DNA of 64,000 bases from Apostichopus japonicus (GCF_037975245.1 NC_092576.1:41129611-41193610); one strand, 5' to 3'; positions 23,406-37,566 are shown, counted from the stretch's first letter. Made by a program: numbers and translations. Notes: generated by a model not told the origin, from the letters alone.

Positions 23406-24359
23406 TACTTCATAATCATGTGAAAACTGTCAGCTTCATGCATTGACTACCTTGTTAAATATTACGAGATTTATACATAAAGAGCACACGAAAGATGGAT
23501 GAGTACTCGTCTTTCTTATTTGGCCTGCACTTGAAAACCAGCTATCGTGGTACATCGATATAATATAGAAATGAGTTGATAATTATCGTTACCGTGGCAA
23601 TGGTCACCACATTCAAGTCCAGAAACTCCTGCACAATATGTATAAGAAACCAAAGCTAAATAATAACTGAAGATCAATCAGCTCGACTAGTTTTATTTAT
23701 TTAAAGTATAAATTCTACCGGTGTATAGATATGGATACATATGCTATTACATTTAAAACAAAATGTATGTCTTCTCGATACTAAAACTAATAAGCATAGT
23801 TGTCGCAATTGACCCAATAGTTATCTGGACACATTAAGCTGTGTAATATTGTTGCAAACTAAACGTTTGTGAATGTTAGATTCATTATCTGGTATTTCTT
23901 TTTTTTATCGCTGAACATTTTAAAGATGATATATGAGTACAGTTTCATCGATTGTGGTTCTTGAAATTTTCTCTCATCTAATACAATGATGATGTGATTG
24001 ACTGATCAGCAACAACTGATATTAATCAATCATAGCTTAAGCCTAAATTAAGTAAAGTATAGCCTTGTAGTAATCGCTTTTCATGCCTCCTTAAGCTGTC
24101 TCCCTTGTTCTTCCAAAAAGTGTAACGGAACATTCGTATAATTAAATTATGTAATTAAAGTTAGTGATCATGTTCGGAATAAATTTGCTTTCGTTATATT
24201 CATACCGGATATAATTTAATAAGATTCCATTCAAATACAAATGTTGAAATTTAATTTGTATTTGTAATTAGAAGAAAATGAAGACATGTTTAGAGCTTGA
24301 ACTCTAAATGATAAGAAACACTGACATGAACTGTATATTTTAAGGTAGATAAAAATAGT

Positions 24360-24675
24360 TGCCACGGTTCATGATCACTAGTGGTATTTTAGTGGTATCT
24401 CACCTATACAGTGATCGGAAGTTAAACCATGCAGTGATATACACTAAGCTATATGGACGATCAAATGAACTTCAGAACACATCTCCATGCAAATAATTAT
24501 CACACGAGTAGAACATCTCCATGCAAATATTTATGACACGAGTAGAACATCTCCATGCAAATATTTATCACACGTGTATAAAAAGGAAGCTTACTGGGTG
24601 AGTTGCTTACCATACGGTTATTTGTATGTTATCTCTTCTATCTTATTTCAGTGGAAATATTCGGAACCTATTACT
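24360..24675 (+). repeat. Third, partial copy of duplication block 4
   Basis: Shares TGCAGTGATATACACTA, ACATCTCC, TTGCTTACCATACGGTTA and TTATTTCAG...CGGAACCTATT with 22838-23405 and 42022-42610. It contains a 34-bp tandem triplication (24481, 24515, 24549; unit with ATCTCCATGCAAATA). Confidence 0.7.
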
Positions 24676-24864
24676 TCCTCTTTGCTTCTTTGATGAAGTA
24701 TTAGTTTGCGTTTTGCATTAATGAAATGCAAATGTTTAAACTAGGAATGAATTACCTGGAAATAAAATGGCACAGTAAAGTACAATATATATATACAAAC
24801 GCGGTGATTAGATGTTTAGCGATGCGAAATGTTTCTGATGACAAATATATGTTATTATCCACAG

Positions 24865-25035
24865 GGAATCAGAATGGCAAAAGAACCGTACGGCATCAGA
24901 AGGGACGTGATGCACCGATACTATACCAAGGGTGCTAGCAGGATAGTTCCAAAAGCCACTGCAAAAAGCCTTGCTCATTTCATGAATAATCCAATCATAT
25001 ACATGCTGTTTTATCCCAGCATTGAAAAATATTGA
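24865..25035 (+). CDS. NLR gene copy A, probable terminal exon
   Basis: A TTATCCACAG acceptor is followed by 56 open codons and TGA. The product starts GIRMAKEPYGIRRDVMHRYY and ends with FMNNPIIYMLFYPSIEKY, with no recognised domain. Phase 0 fits the mini-exon at 16733-16774. Two AATAAA signals follow at 25054 and 25065, as expected for a 3' end. If the 26-nt micro-exon is used, a second frame ending in ILYQGC is read instead. Its membership of the NLR gene is inferred from strand, order and phase. Confidence 0.45.
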   Translation, partial: GIRMAKEPYGIRRDVMHRYYTKGASRIVPKATAKSLAHFMNNPIIYMLFYPSIEKY

Positions 25036-25053
25036 TTTAATTATCATGTCTAA

Positions 25054-25070
25054 AATAAAATATTAATAAA
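25054..25070 (+). terminator. Polyadenylation signals
   Basis: Two AATAAA hexamers 19 and 30 nt after the stop codon at 25035. Confidence 0.5.
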
Positions 25071-25635
25071 AGTAAGAGCTAAGTACAAAATTACATAAAT
25101 TAAAATATTCCACGAAAATCAAGTATTACAATAAATTACGCTCTTATTGTTGTTTTAGAAAATAAGCAAATTCATCATGCAGCGCGATTTGTTCAAATTA
25201 ACGTTATTTTTGCCTTCCTGTGTGGCGTGACTCAGACAGTTAAAAAGTTATTAAACTAACTGACTCTTAACTACTTTATTATCAACTGCCATGCATAACT
25301 GCATTGTTCATTTGAGACAGTTGAAAAACACTGGAAAGAACGTAAATCCATTATTTTACGCGAATCTTGCTGTGTCCGACACTGTTGTTGAGTGTTTTAT
25401 ATATGTATAACCTATCACCAATAGTTCACCTACCCAGAGAAATAGGTTATACGATTTGCTCTTATGTTCATGTTTTCGGTGATTGATTTTGATGACATCA
25501 AAGTCAACTCCATATTGTTTACACGAGAAATGCTATGTAAGTACTCTTGCGATTTCATTGAAGCTCTTATTTCTCACACTTAGATTAAATTGATCAAGTT
25601 TAGAAATAAACCTCTGTTATTTGTTCAAATAACGT

Positions 25636-26307
25636 TGTTACGTGACCGTTCTCAGACTTAATGTGGAGAACAGATCACGTGGCATAACACGGAGAAAACA
25701 AGGATGAAAGTAAGTTTAAAGCATTTAATAAGCTATTTACATGGCAGAACAAAGTATAACTATGAACATAATACATAACTATAGATTCTTAATTCAATTA
25801 ACGTCTTTCTGGACTTGGAGAGCCGGGGGAGAGTTTCTGCTTATTTCTTGAGTTACCTTAGTGCTAGGCGGATAGTGTCCAGGTTTGCTTTAGAAGTAGT
25901 TCGGCTGGATGTAGATAAAGTTCAGGTAGAGCGACGAGAATCCATTAGAGTGTAGTAGGTCGGAGTTCCGACAAAAGTATAGAGTTAAATATTCACTGTG
26001 TTTAAAATGGGCACAGTAATCAATGCCAAGGAACCATCAGAGGTGTGGCGACAACCTCTGAACGGAACGAACGGAGAAAACGGAGAGGGCGCTCAATCGG
26101 GCGTGTGCGGCTTTTATACTCGGAGTGTAAAGGAATGTTCCAGTAACTTATGAATATTCATGAAGTCCGCAGAAACACTTTGTTGGCGAGTTCCAGTTAT
26201 GTAGAGCGCGTGAGCACATCTGGGATCGTAACAATCGGAAGACTCGGAGACTTGAATGGTAACTTATATTACGTAATAGGGTAGGTGAATAAGTGGGTTA
26301 CATAACA
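25636..26307. mobile_element. Probable solo LTR, 672 bp
   Basis: Starts TGTTACGTGACC and ends GGTTACATAACA, a 12-bp terminal inverted repeat with two mismatches and TG...CA ends, flanked by a 4-bp duplication ACGT (25632-25635, 26308-26311). There are no coding domains inside. A TATA-like TTTTATACTC lies near 26112. The best reading is a solo LTR of a gypsy-type element different from the one at 17.5 kb. A TIR DNA element is the alternative. Confidence 0.65.
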
Positions 26308-26311
26308 ACGT

Positions 26312-29300
26312 AAAGATTTAATTATGAGTATTTAGTAGAATGAATTAGTAGAATAATTGGTGTCTGTTATGTTATAGAAGTGGAAGGTTTAAAAATTCGA
26401 AACCTTTACATTGCCATCTTACAATTTGAATTCATACTTGGATAGTCAAAGCCATGGCTAAAAACTGCATCTTATTGGGATTTTCCTTATTTAATAGCAT
26501 CAACATGTTCCTCAGATTATCCTAAAACTAAACAAAATGTTTTGCCAATCATAATAGGTTTGATATTAGTATTTTGTTTAGTCATGTTGTTGATAATTGG
26601 CTTCCTGAGAACGTAATCTGCTTTATTACACAGCAGTATCTTCCTGTACATACTTTTCTTGGTCCTTGTGTAATTATAAGAATAACGAACTGCTAACTTC
26701 CAATATGTAAACGTTTCCGTCTCTGTTTTTTCTGCTTTCATGTACCCAATGGTGGTGACAAATTGAGTTTACTGTAGCACTGTTTGCACGAATTCTTTAG
26801 CATAAGGATGAATTTTATGTGTCAAAAAGCACGTACATGAAAATTCCTTTATGTTTCTAATTTTTCTAAAACTACATGTCTCCATCTTTTACAGGACTTT
26901 AAATTCACAAATGTACATAATAATGCAGAAAATATAAACATTTGAAAAGTATTGTATCGTTCGTGTTTTCTTTTATTGATACAGTCGTTTATCGTTGATC
27001 GAATATGTCACCATGTGATATTATTTGTAAACAAAAACAAGAAAACGTGTCCTGTCGTTTACTGAATACTGCTGTTTAGGTATATTTTGTCACGGATACC
27101 GTGTTTTTGATTTGCAGAAAATACTGCTAACTTCAGTTATATTAGATACTCAAGCATTTCACATCAATGGGCTTTGAAATTAATATAATATTATTGCATT
27201 TGTAATAACCTTAGTGGCCTCATTTTTATTTTGTTTATTAAAGAGTGCTCGTCGTTTGTTGAAAAAGAATGAAGCAAACAGTGATTGTTGTTAAAAATTA
27301 AGAAGAAAAACTAAACTTTGAAATATTCAACTAAGATGTATGTTGTCTATTGTTACTGTTTCTCTGCTGTTTGGTTTTAGAATATCTGATTTTGTGTATT
27401 TTATATATATTGTACACAGTGAAATTGCATGCAATGTTCTGTATATTTACAAAGATGGAGTTAACTTATACACTACCGTCAAATTACAGGTTATAGACAT
27501 TTCAGAATACATCAAGAGTGTAATACATGAGTGGCTAACACATGTGATGGCAGAAATCTCTTACAAAAGAATAAATTGCAAAAATTATCATGGCGTACTG
27601 GAGACCAATATGACTTTCTTTAAAAACCAATGTAGTCTGCTTCGCAATACACAGTGAACTGTTAAAGAGATCAAAGAGCTTTAATACTAAAAGATGTATT
27701 CGCATGCCAGCGGATACGGACAATTATCACATTTGGCTGTAGTGTGTCATAAGATGGTAAGTCTCTACACCGTTGATTGACTGCTTTCCAATGGAAGTTC
27801 GTCGAGAAAAGTATCCGTCCATATACTTTTAATGGCATCATTTCAGTTACTCACCTCATGTAACAGTACTTTTTCGGCCACACATTAGGAACCATATATG
27901 TTTTATGAGGTCATTAGTAGTATTATGATCAGAAGGAAGGGAGATTTTCCTGTGAGAAGGAATCCATGAAAACATTAAATGAAGTCACGAGGTTGATACA
28001 GTACTACTGTATATCTCACTCTTTAATGCAATTTCATAAATATATAAACTGAATCAATTGTTTGTTACAGTGATAGTTAAACTGTTCGCTCGTTCCTTCA
28101 TCGCTGTGTGTTACAGCCGGGTTAACCCCGTCATTGTCCAACCAACCTGATATAAATATGACTTAGAAAGGTTTACATGTGCCACAAAAATATGGCATTA
28201 CGTTTATATGGGTTTATATCTAATCCGGGTAAAGCAATGGCTTTCATGGGTGGGGGTAATCAAATGGACAGTCGACTTTGTTGTTCGTTAAATGAAATAT
28301 TACGGGGATATGTGCACTAATCTTGCCCTGTTGTCCTTACGCTTGTTTGGTATGAATATCTTGCAGAATATTCACTTTTTGTTGACATCAAAAGATAACA
28401 TCAAATGGAGATATTTACTACCTTTGAGCACATACAAAACAAAAGCACTCTGTATTTAATGTTTTATGATGCAGCATGTTACTTTAACAGTTTGCCACGT
28501 TAATTGCTGCTATTTAAGTATTAAGTGGTCAAGTAGTAAAATGTTAATTTAGAAAGCGTAGAGCACAATCAGTGTATGTTATAATTTATTTTTCAAGAAG
28601 TGACCTGCTCTTCTCCGAGTAGCTCCAGCATGAACGTCACGCCACGTTAAACGAACCACTGAATATCCACCTTTCTGTTCCGGTCTTTCTTTATCACACC
28701 GTCCCGTCTACGTTTGACTCTTACTTAATTCTCTTTTGCGGCCACTTCAAAGACCTATTTTCTTTTGGAATTATTCTCTCCATGAAGTGTTATTTCCTTA
28801 ATGCCTTCTTGAAGCTTCCTGACACAAACCTCTCTGTAATTTTCGCAAACGACTTCTCTTGGATGTGACACCTCGACAAGGAGCCTAGCGGTAGCCGGCC
28901 AATCGGAGGTACCTCCGCTTGCGAAGTTAACGTCAAAGTGCCGGTACGTAATGTACTTATGTTCAGTGGTTTGTTTTCACCAAGAGACACGGATTGGGTT
29001 CATTTTTTAAAGACTACCTCTCTTATCTACTTTATTTTGTTCGTCTCCCCAATACTGGACGGCTTAACTAATGTCAAGAAAATCATCGAAATATTTTCAT
29101 CGAGATATTTGTTTACTTTCGAACGTTCAAACAGCAAAGCGCAACTTTTTTTTTCAATAATGGTCAGAAACTTTGAAAGAATCTACGATTCTCTGTTCAT
29201 CTATTATATTTCCTAGTTTTCAAGTAACTTGACACTTTTATACACGAGTTATAAGGAAGATTGTATCTCACCATATGATAGTATTTCCCAAATCACAACA

Positions 29301-32300
29301 GCTGCGGAGCAGACCTCACTACCCATGAATATTCATTACGATGTAACGCCTCTGGAGACAGCGACATATGCGAAGACTGGATACGATCAAACACACAAGA
29401 GCATACGTTCGAAAAAAAAATATGGAAAGAACAAAGAAAGAGATTGGAATATATCAACTGAGTTCATGAACTTCTTTCCAACAATTTAAAATATTTTTTT
29501 GGGGTATAAATGCCTGAAATGATGTATTAGTAACTTAGTAAGTAGAGTGTCAATATTGTGCATGATTAATCAATCGTAAATATATGCACACATATCTAGC
29601 ATGACAGTGTTTTTGTAGACCGAAAAGGTGTTATAGAATACTATTATCGCTCTATTTGTCGACTACTTATTGATTCAGGTGTTATAAGTTTACCTAAGTA
29701 TGTTTACTTAATGGGTGGTAACTCAGTACTTGTGTTTCAAGTACATGTATTGCTCAACTTTTAACGTCACTGATGAAGGATATTGCATAGGCTAGTGCAC
29801 TAGTGAGTTTGGTAACCAATGAGAGCGATATAGTAAAATAAAACCAGACAAATTAAGATAACCTTTGCCCATGTGGAATTCACATTCAATCATATAAAAA
29901 GAGTTAACTATTCGAAAATATATACAATTGAACAATGGAAAACTACCTGGGGAATTATAAACGAAGGAAGTTAACAACAAATGTATTGCTAGAACGGCTA
30001 GCATCGAATCATTATTTGACAAATTAATGTAGAAGTAGACAGCACTGGAGACATAACCCACATATAGCATATATAACATTCTGTATAAAAATACACATTT
30101 AGCTATTGGGAATGCTTACAGAATATCCAGGTTTACATTATTTACACAAGAAAAAAGTCCGTAAAATAACCTCGATTCTTAAAACAAATTTTAAACAATT
30201 AACTTGCTGGTAATAAGAGCCGTTGCATGCACATTTCAAGCTACAACAGTAACTAACAATAATTGAAAAACCAAATGTTCAGGTTCAGACACCGGTGTAA
30301 AGAAGACTGGAATAATTCTCCGTGAAGTTACAATCTCGACGTACTGAATATATGTCGTGACACATGTATTCAATTAAAAGATCACACAGAATAAGGTTTC
30401 TTCTTGATAGCAATTTGCAAGACTTACAACATTAGAATAAATTAATTCCATCCAAGATAAATAATTTTAACTCAACATCAGTGAAGGGCCTAGTATCTTT
30501 GATGGTTTCTCTAAGCTGGCATCTAATGTTTTGCTGACAAAAAGTTCTTTCACCTAATGCAAATGAGCTGTTAAGAAGATTCAAGCGAAAGACACATATA
30601 AATTTTTTTTTTCTCATATTTCCATAAGTGGTGTAGCTAATTTGACTAATCCAAAATGTTTCACTCTGGAGGAGGTTCCCGAAGATGATGACGATTACCC
30701 CGTATTGTATATGAACGCTGACCCAATTATTAATATTGACTGCACAGCTTAGTGACGGTTCTTAGGTCGTTCTATACACACGTATTGTATACATCACGTT
30801 AAATATAAAGCCTATGCTAGAATAATGAATTTCTCCTGAAATTACATATTATCTAAAGCTATACCTTATATGAGAGAATTTTATTATTCGTGAACAAATG
30901 TGCAAGTAGTTATTATAATACATACATATAATAAGGCTACTGGAACATACTGTGAAAAATACATTTTTAAACTATTGTTCAACATTGACAACTAGTCATA
31001 ACTAGTTGAAAATAATTACCAGAATCATGGGACGAGTATATGTATCTTTTCTATATTTTAGCTTTAGGTACATGCGGGAATATGGTTTATATATCTCTAG
31101 TGGTACCTTATAGCAGCCGCTCAACATTGCTTTGATAAATCTTCCATGATGCTACTTTAAAGTAAAATCATATGAAAAATGCATTTCTAAACGTTGAACG
31201 CATTTATTTAAAGTATATTGGTAATTTCTGATGCATCTGATCGTTTTTTGGACGCCAAACTCTCTAAAAATGATTTTGGACTAAACAATTGTTCAGAATT
31301 TTTTTAACGGAAACAAACAATTAAACAAAACATGCTGCTGTGAGTCCTATTTAGTTATAAGAAAAGTTTATACAAATGAAAGTGATAAACTTGGGAACAG
31401 ATTTTAGCAAAGAAGTTCTGACACTTCTTTCATGACATGGAAGTTAAGAAAATATGTATTTTTTCATCTTTCGTAAAATACAAATTATTACGATAATGAA
31501 AGCTCAACTTATTCCTGCTTATAAGGTAAACTATTTACCACAACGGAAACAATGGTAAAAAGAATACACTTTTTTGTTATTTGTTGTATGATAATCCCCT
31601 TCCATCGGTTATATACATCGCTTCATGTTGAGAATCAATTGCATATCTTCAGCATATAATATTCATCCCTGTGTAGCTGTGTAGCTGCCAATTTAAACAT
31701 GGATTTCACAATGTTCTTTGTTATACATAAATAACACTTGATGTATTAAGTTTTCTGTATAGTCCATAGCCATGTTCATGGTACAATGGATTGTTCAGTT
31801 GAAACAATTCAATATGTTTAATATAAAAAACTATGTGCAATAACAATCTTTGTTAAAAACCATGAGAAAATTATGAAAAACAAATTTAACCGAAACATTG
31901 AAGATAGGACTAGATATTGAAAACATCCATACTTATTTTGGCTGCATTTGACCTTGTTACATATTTTTTAATTTTTAATATTGCAGATTTTTCATCTGAC
32001 TACTGAAATTAACACTTAAATTTGAACGTATTCGTTTCCATGTTGACCATATACTTGGCAGCAGGGAGCTGATATATAGCCGGGCAATTTTATTTGAGAT
32101 TGGATTGTAGGGAAAACAATGTCAAAGCAATTAGGTCCACTAGTCGATACGTGTGAAAGGTGTCTACAGCGCCCCTTCCTCCATCCTGTACGCACACAAT
32201 CACATATATGAACGTAAATGCATGTGTCCATGGTGAACTGATGCTATATAAGCTCGGTGGGCAATGTATCGTATGCATACTTTAACTAAATATATTGTGT

Positions 32301-33312
32301 AATTGCTTACAACGTTTATTAATCAAAATGAAATTAATTGCACGGGAAGTTTTAGGTTTAGATTGCATTAGTAGTATGTGTTAACTCTTCATTGTACATG
32401 TTGAAATAATGAACTTTAGCACAGACTGTACTTATATTAATTCGTATTCACACACAAAAAACTGTTTACATCTATTCATTGTCATGCATTGTCGATAGCG
32501 AGTCACGTACGTCATATGCCGTAACACTAAGCAATTAGTGTTACCATTTGTAAAGACTTCTTTAATTCAAAGGATGTCGATTTATTCCGACTGTACTGGA
32601 ATCCCTTATTGTAAAGGTAAGTACATGTATTTCTGAAGGAAGTCATACGGTGTTCTCAATGATATTATTTTAAAACTGATTAAATATGCCCATTGTCTTG
32701 GTCCGACAAACTTGTTACGCATTAATTTCTAGACAATTTCTTTGTACATTTTTCTTCGACCCCCCCCCCAATTTCCTAGGCTGCATAATAAAACGATCCC
32801 ATAGTTTCAAACTGTAATCACATGTCCTCATAATCTACTTTGAAGGAGTGTCAAGGAAGTATCAGTTCTAGTAAAGCGGAGGGACAATGGTTACCGCTTC
32901 CATGCGCGTTAGCAGAACTTAAAGGGAAAGTCCGAGTTTTGATAACCGGTTAACATATCAACAAATTAATTTTTTAGTTTTCGTTTTATTCGTCATCTTC
33001 TAAACGTCCAAAGGTGACGCTTTGCGACCTTACTTTGTGGAGGCAGGATTTCACTCGAATTTTTGTTTTGGATAGACTTTAAGAATTCTTTAATTTTTCG
33101 ATTACTTTGTATATTATCAGACTCGAAAATTTATCTTGCTTCTGTTCCCGCTGCATTATTGTAATATATATGTATTAACAAATGTACATATGTGATTTTA
33201 TGACAGAAAGAAACTCTACTGGACAATATTATTACATATATAAAATTCTTCTGATTGTTTAACCCTGTCTACAGCGGATAGTTAGATTTATCGTTTTGGT
33301 ACTTACTCTGCC
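26312..33312. other. Long gene-poor stretch
   Basis: AT-rich with no convincing exon series. Open frames of 60-105 codons (for example 27340-27657) lack splice or family support. One possible isolated exon at 29302-29489 is listed separately. Confidence 0.5.
29302..29489 (+). CDS. Possible isolated terminal exon, unrecognised
   Basis: An AATCACAACAG acceptor is followed by an open frame to TAA with sensible composition (NIHYDVTPLETATYAKTGYD, then a lysine-rich stretch). No domain recognised, no partner exons found, no AATAAA nearby. It may be chance. Confidence 0.22.
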
Positions 33313-34307
33313 CAGGGGCCGGGGCAAGTTTTTTTATGCAGGTAGGTTCGTACCATTGTGTATATTGAATAGCCAATCACAGCCAAGTTCATTTTGACGT
33401 CATCAAATATGCACGTGTCACTCGCTCTAAAGCAGTAAGATTTGTAAACAATGTTAATCTGATGCTGTATGAGCATTGTGAGTTCGAATCTCACATCTGC
33501 CGAAAATTTTTGTTGTTGTCATTAGCTCGTTTTTATCTTTTATTTTCTCCCAAACCAAGCATTTTTTTGTTCAGAAATCTTTTTCATTTCTTCGCATTTT
33601 ATAACTTCCCAAGTGCAACATTTACTGTGAACTCAATACAAATACAGTATTGTCTTCAACACATCACATACAACAAGAAAAAATGTTCCTCTGATTCTTT
33701 CTTAGATAAATGCTAGATCTTGTGTAATGTGTGTCACTGAAGCTGTGAAGGCAAAACTTAGAATAATGATTATTAGGCCTAACCTAGTAGCCTTTTAATG
33801 ATACAATTTGTAGGTCTGTTATTATTTCAATTTTCAATGACTGTCTAAGTAATAATACTTTGTGTCAACTGCAAATTTCGCAAAACTACTCCCAAAACAA
33901 TTCGTATGCACGAAGATACGTTAAGAAGATCACTAAGATAGGAAATTTGTGGCAAAGAATTCTTACCAGGTTTCCAAAATTTTGGAACGAACACAGATTT
34001 CATATTAAAAAACTAAAAATTTAGTCGGTGTATGGCTAAAGCTAAGGAATAGCTTCGCTAGAGATTACTGCAGCATTGTTGTTGCATCAGGCTAGCACAT
34101 CAGGTTGAACTTATCGACTTTAAATATTAAGTGTTTCATGCTCAGGCTAGCACGTCAGGTTGAAATTATCGACTTTAAATATTAAGTGTTTCATGCTTTC
34201 CTTGTCATATCTGATGACGTCAAAATGAACTTGGCTGTGATTGGCTATTCCATATACACAATAGTACGAACCTACCTGCATAAAAAAAAACTCGCGGGCC
34301 GGGGACC
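33313..34307. mobile_element. 1-kb foldback / MITE-like element with 100-bp inverted repeats
   Basis: The left arm (33313-33412) and right arm (34205-34307) are about 90% identical in inverse orientation, sharing TATGCAGGTAGGTTCGTAC, AATAGCCAATCACAGCCAAG and TTCATTTTGACGTCATCA. Inside lie a tRNA-type T-arm GTGAGTTCGAATCTCAC (near 33478) and a 55-bp tandem duplication (starting 34088 and 34143). No transposase is encoded. Exact ends and target duplication could not be fixed because the outer GC-rich parts diverge. Confidence 0.75.
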
Positions 34308-36864
34308 CCGGCGATATGCAGCGACTTCTCCAACCTTGTTGTGTCGCTGTGTTTCAATCTCTTATTAATTGTGATTGACAAATAAGACCACATGTCATAG
34401 AGAGGAATTAAAATGTCTTCGGAATAAAAGGTCCGTGGGGAGGGGTGAAGTCCTTCAAATATTTAAGATTTCTTGTTCCCCTTATAGCGTTTTGCAGTAA
34501 CAAAATAAAGTCGAAAAATACTACTTACTATGAAATTTTGAAAACGTGGATGTATTTTTCAACGTTGTACTTCCATTTTTATTTCATGTTAAAGGAATAG
34601 ACAACCCCCATAGGACTTATCCCTAGCTGTTGTTCAAATATATCAACTTGCTACCGCACAATCAGCTGCCTGTTTGACTAAATGTATGTGAAGCAAACGG
34701 TTCCATTTAATTTAGATTACGGACCAATTTTGAACGTGGTAAATGTACTCCCCCACCCCCATATTGTATGTATGCTGATTGTCCAACACGACACACATAA
34801 TATCCTTTGTCTTATTAAAACGGTCATTGTTAAGTTCAGCAGATATCGCAATAGGCTGCAATTCTTAGCCAAACTATAATTGACCCTCTTAGATTTGAGT
34901 CGTTGATCTTAATGCATAATTGCCGTATTATCTTGATTAACAAGATTTATTACTTACAATGAATTAAGCATTTAGCCTATCATATACAGTAAATTAATTG
35001 TGGGAATTGATCCGATCATAAAACATTAAAAAAAAAGAAGATTAGATTAGTTTTAAAGCGATAAGGAGCGACACAGGATTTGATTTTGTTCAAACGTATT
35101 GTACTGTTAGTATTCGTAGGAAAGGGACTGTCCCTTGCTCCCCCACTCATGATCAATTTGATTACTGTTTATATTTAGCGCTAGTTAATATACCTGAGTT
35201 GCCTTACATTAATATCAAGCAAAAAATAGATAGTCCAATGGGTGGAGGGTCCAGTTTATACTATTACTGCTTTCTAGAAAACTTGTTAACCTTGAACAAG
35301 ACGACTTTTTCTGTTACAGATATGCTTCATAAGACATTTTAATGTTTGACATGCCAACGAGACTGAATAGGTCAAACTAACACTAGGCAGCATTGACGAA
35401 ACAGTGGTTAGAATATAAGTTTCATCATCGACTGAAACTCTTTATTTTGTAGCATATTTACTTAACATTTTATTGTATTGTTATTTCTGTCTACACAAAT
35501 AAAATCATGTAACTTTGCATGTAGCATAATATTGAGCAATAAACTACGGAAGTCGTCTCATGTGCAGGTATGAGGGGGTTACTGGGCTAGCATGTTTGTT
35601 TAACGTTAGAACCATGTCTCTCCAAGTCTAAAATATTAATCCTAAACCGTAAGGTCAACCTCAATGAATTCGCTCCATAGAAAGTTAAACTTACATCCGT
35701 TTTTTTTATTGATTTGACCTCACATGACCTCTCTTTATTCTATTTTTGTCAATATTAATCACAAACAACGTGAACTATATGAAATGTTAGATAAACTTAA
35801 TTTTGCAAAGGGCCTAATTTCGTTTACATTTGAGCCAAAGTTCTTCATGATACTGCGTAGTACAGGTAGTGGACGAATTGAGGCCCCCACCCCCAGAACA
35901 TGCCTGCATAAACCCCAGAGTAATGTAATTGACCACAAAAAAACATTTATATTGCTGGAATCGGAGAGTATAGTTCTATATTTCCCCTAGACATTAAATG
36001 ATTTGCTTTGTATGTGTATTAATGAAGAAAAGTTTTCAACAAAATTGTATCTACATACCATGGCCAGTAAATTGCCTCCATCTGACACTGATTCAAGGGA
36101 AACATTCACAGAAATATAAACTTCGTATTAAAAACACTTCATTGGGTTGCAAGTTTTTGCTAATCTTATAGGTCGTCGCTAAGCTTTTTCTTTTACGTGG
36201 TCAATGTTGTGGTTTTAGGGAACATCGACCAGAAGAGCAACATAACTTCTTCATTCGAAGGCAATAATTCATAAATCTCCACCCCGCCCCTCCACAACAT
36301 ATAAGTGAAGAAATAGGTATATTCACTAAAATTCCGAAAGTTCAACCTTATTTTATCGTGTCAGTCCGAAGGTATCTGTTGTGTAAATAGAGATTCATAT
36401 AAATCAGATACAAGTTCTAGTGGTCTGATAATTTTTTTTATTGATATTAGTTATAGTACATGTATACTCAGTGGTCGCGTATTAGCTTCATGCGGACGGT
36501 AAGGTTTCTGCTGTTGTGCATATATAGTACAACTTGCACTTCCTGTAGTGTTAGACATTTGGTTCCTAAGCATCGCTTGATGACATTAAATTAATTGAGC
36601 ATTATCTCATATAAAGCTAGTTAATATCACCTAGAAATCGTGTCAACGCCGAAACAAAAGTTCTCGTTATTTACAATTTACATAATGTGTAGATTAGTTT
36701 CCCCGTTTGGCAAACTGTATATCTAGCATTATTTGTGTCATATAGAGACGAGCTTTGCAAATGAAACTAATAAAATAGAACACTTGCATCAAGGTTTCTG
36801 ACGGATCATCTATTTGGTAACACATATGTATCCGTTCACAGATCGGTGATGACATTTCGTGAGA
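34308..36864. other. Upstream flank of NLR copy B, nothing recognised
   Basis: No exon or element was identified. Any promoter or 5' exon of the NLR gene would lie here. No strong TATA plus start arrangement was seen. Confidence 0.4.
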
Positions 36865-37060
36865 ATGGAAAACCTTAGGGAAAAGCTTGAAACATTAGAA
36901 GTGGATTCATCTGATGAACAAGCCAGTGGATATGAAGAACCGTCACTATCATCATCTGCTCAAGCTGCTCAAGCTTCTGTGACGTCATCGCAGTCAACTG
37001 AAAGACCCAAGTTTGTCGTTAGAACTGATACTGTGATGTCAACAGTTGCAGGGTGGCAAG
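36865..37060 (+). CDS. NLR copy B, N-terminal exon
   Basis: The ATG at 36865 opens a 65-codon stretch, MENLREKLETLEVDSSDEQA, then a Ser/Gln/Ala-rich linker and TVMSTVAGWQ. It exits in phase 1 at a GTTTGT donor and joins in phase to 37488. No death-fold domain is visible. The serine-rich linker is compatible with an N-terminal spacer. Confidence 0.55.
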
Positions 37061-37487
37061 GTTTGTTTCATGTGTTGTTGGACTCTACTGTCCATGTTCT
37101 GTCAAAGGATTTATCTCTGTTACTTTTAATTTCTGATTTTGATTTATTTGTTGGAAATTATTGTTATGCGATCGAATTTTGTTATTCTGCCTTGTTTCTT
37201 AAATACTTCCACAACATAGGAACTTTCATTCATATATAGACGACAATATATTGAATAACCTTTGATAGGGTCTCCTCAAAAGAATGAAACAGGAACTAAA
37301 TCAGAATTGAAATACCATATAAAAGGGGACATTAAATGTTATTCTACTGAATGATAAGATAAATTTCTCGTTTACACTGAACTATTAGTTTAGTATAAAT
37401 TCAACAACTATAAAATCTCCATATATTCCGAAGTTTGCATTGATCGTAAACATCAAGGTTACCTACACAGACATTATTCAATTACAG

Positions 37488-37566
37488 GAAGATTTGTATT
37501 TTGTTACTTGAAACCCTCTGGAAAGCACAGCAGTTTCACATATGATTGCACTTCTAAAGAAAGAGG
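37488..37566 (+). CDS. NLR copy B, second exon
   Basis: After AATTACAG the frame continues from the first exon: GRFVFCYLKPSGKHSSFTYD and CTSKER. A donor at 37567 (GTACAT, weak) gives phase 1, which fits the NACHT exon starting 37729. Reading on instead meets TAA at 37626, another possible disruption. Confidence 0.45.

Noticed and set aside
27340-27657. 105-codon plus-strand open frame
   Set aside because: AT-rich, no recognised family; a possible acceptor at about 27420 is not backed by other exons.
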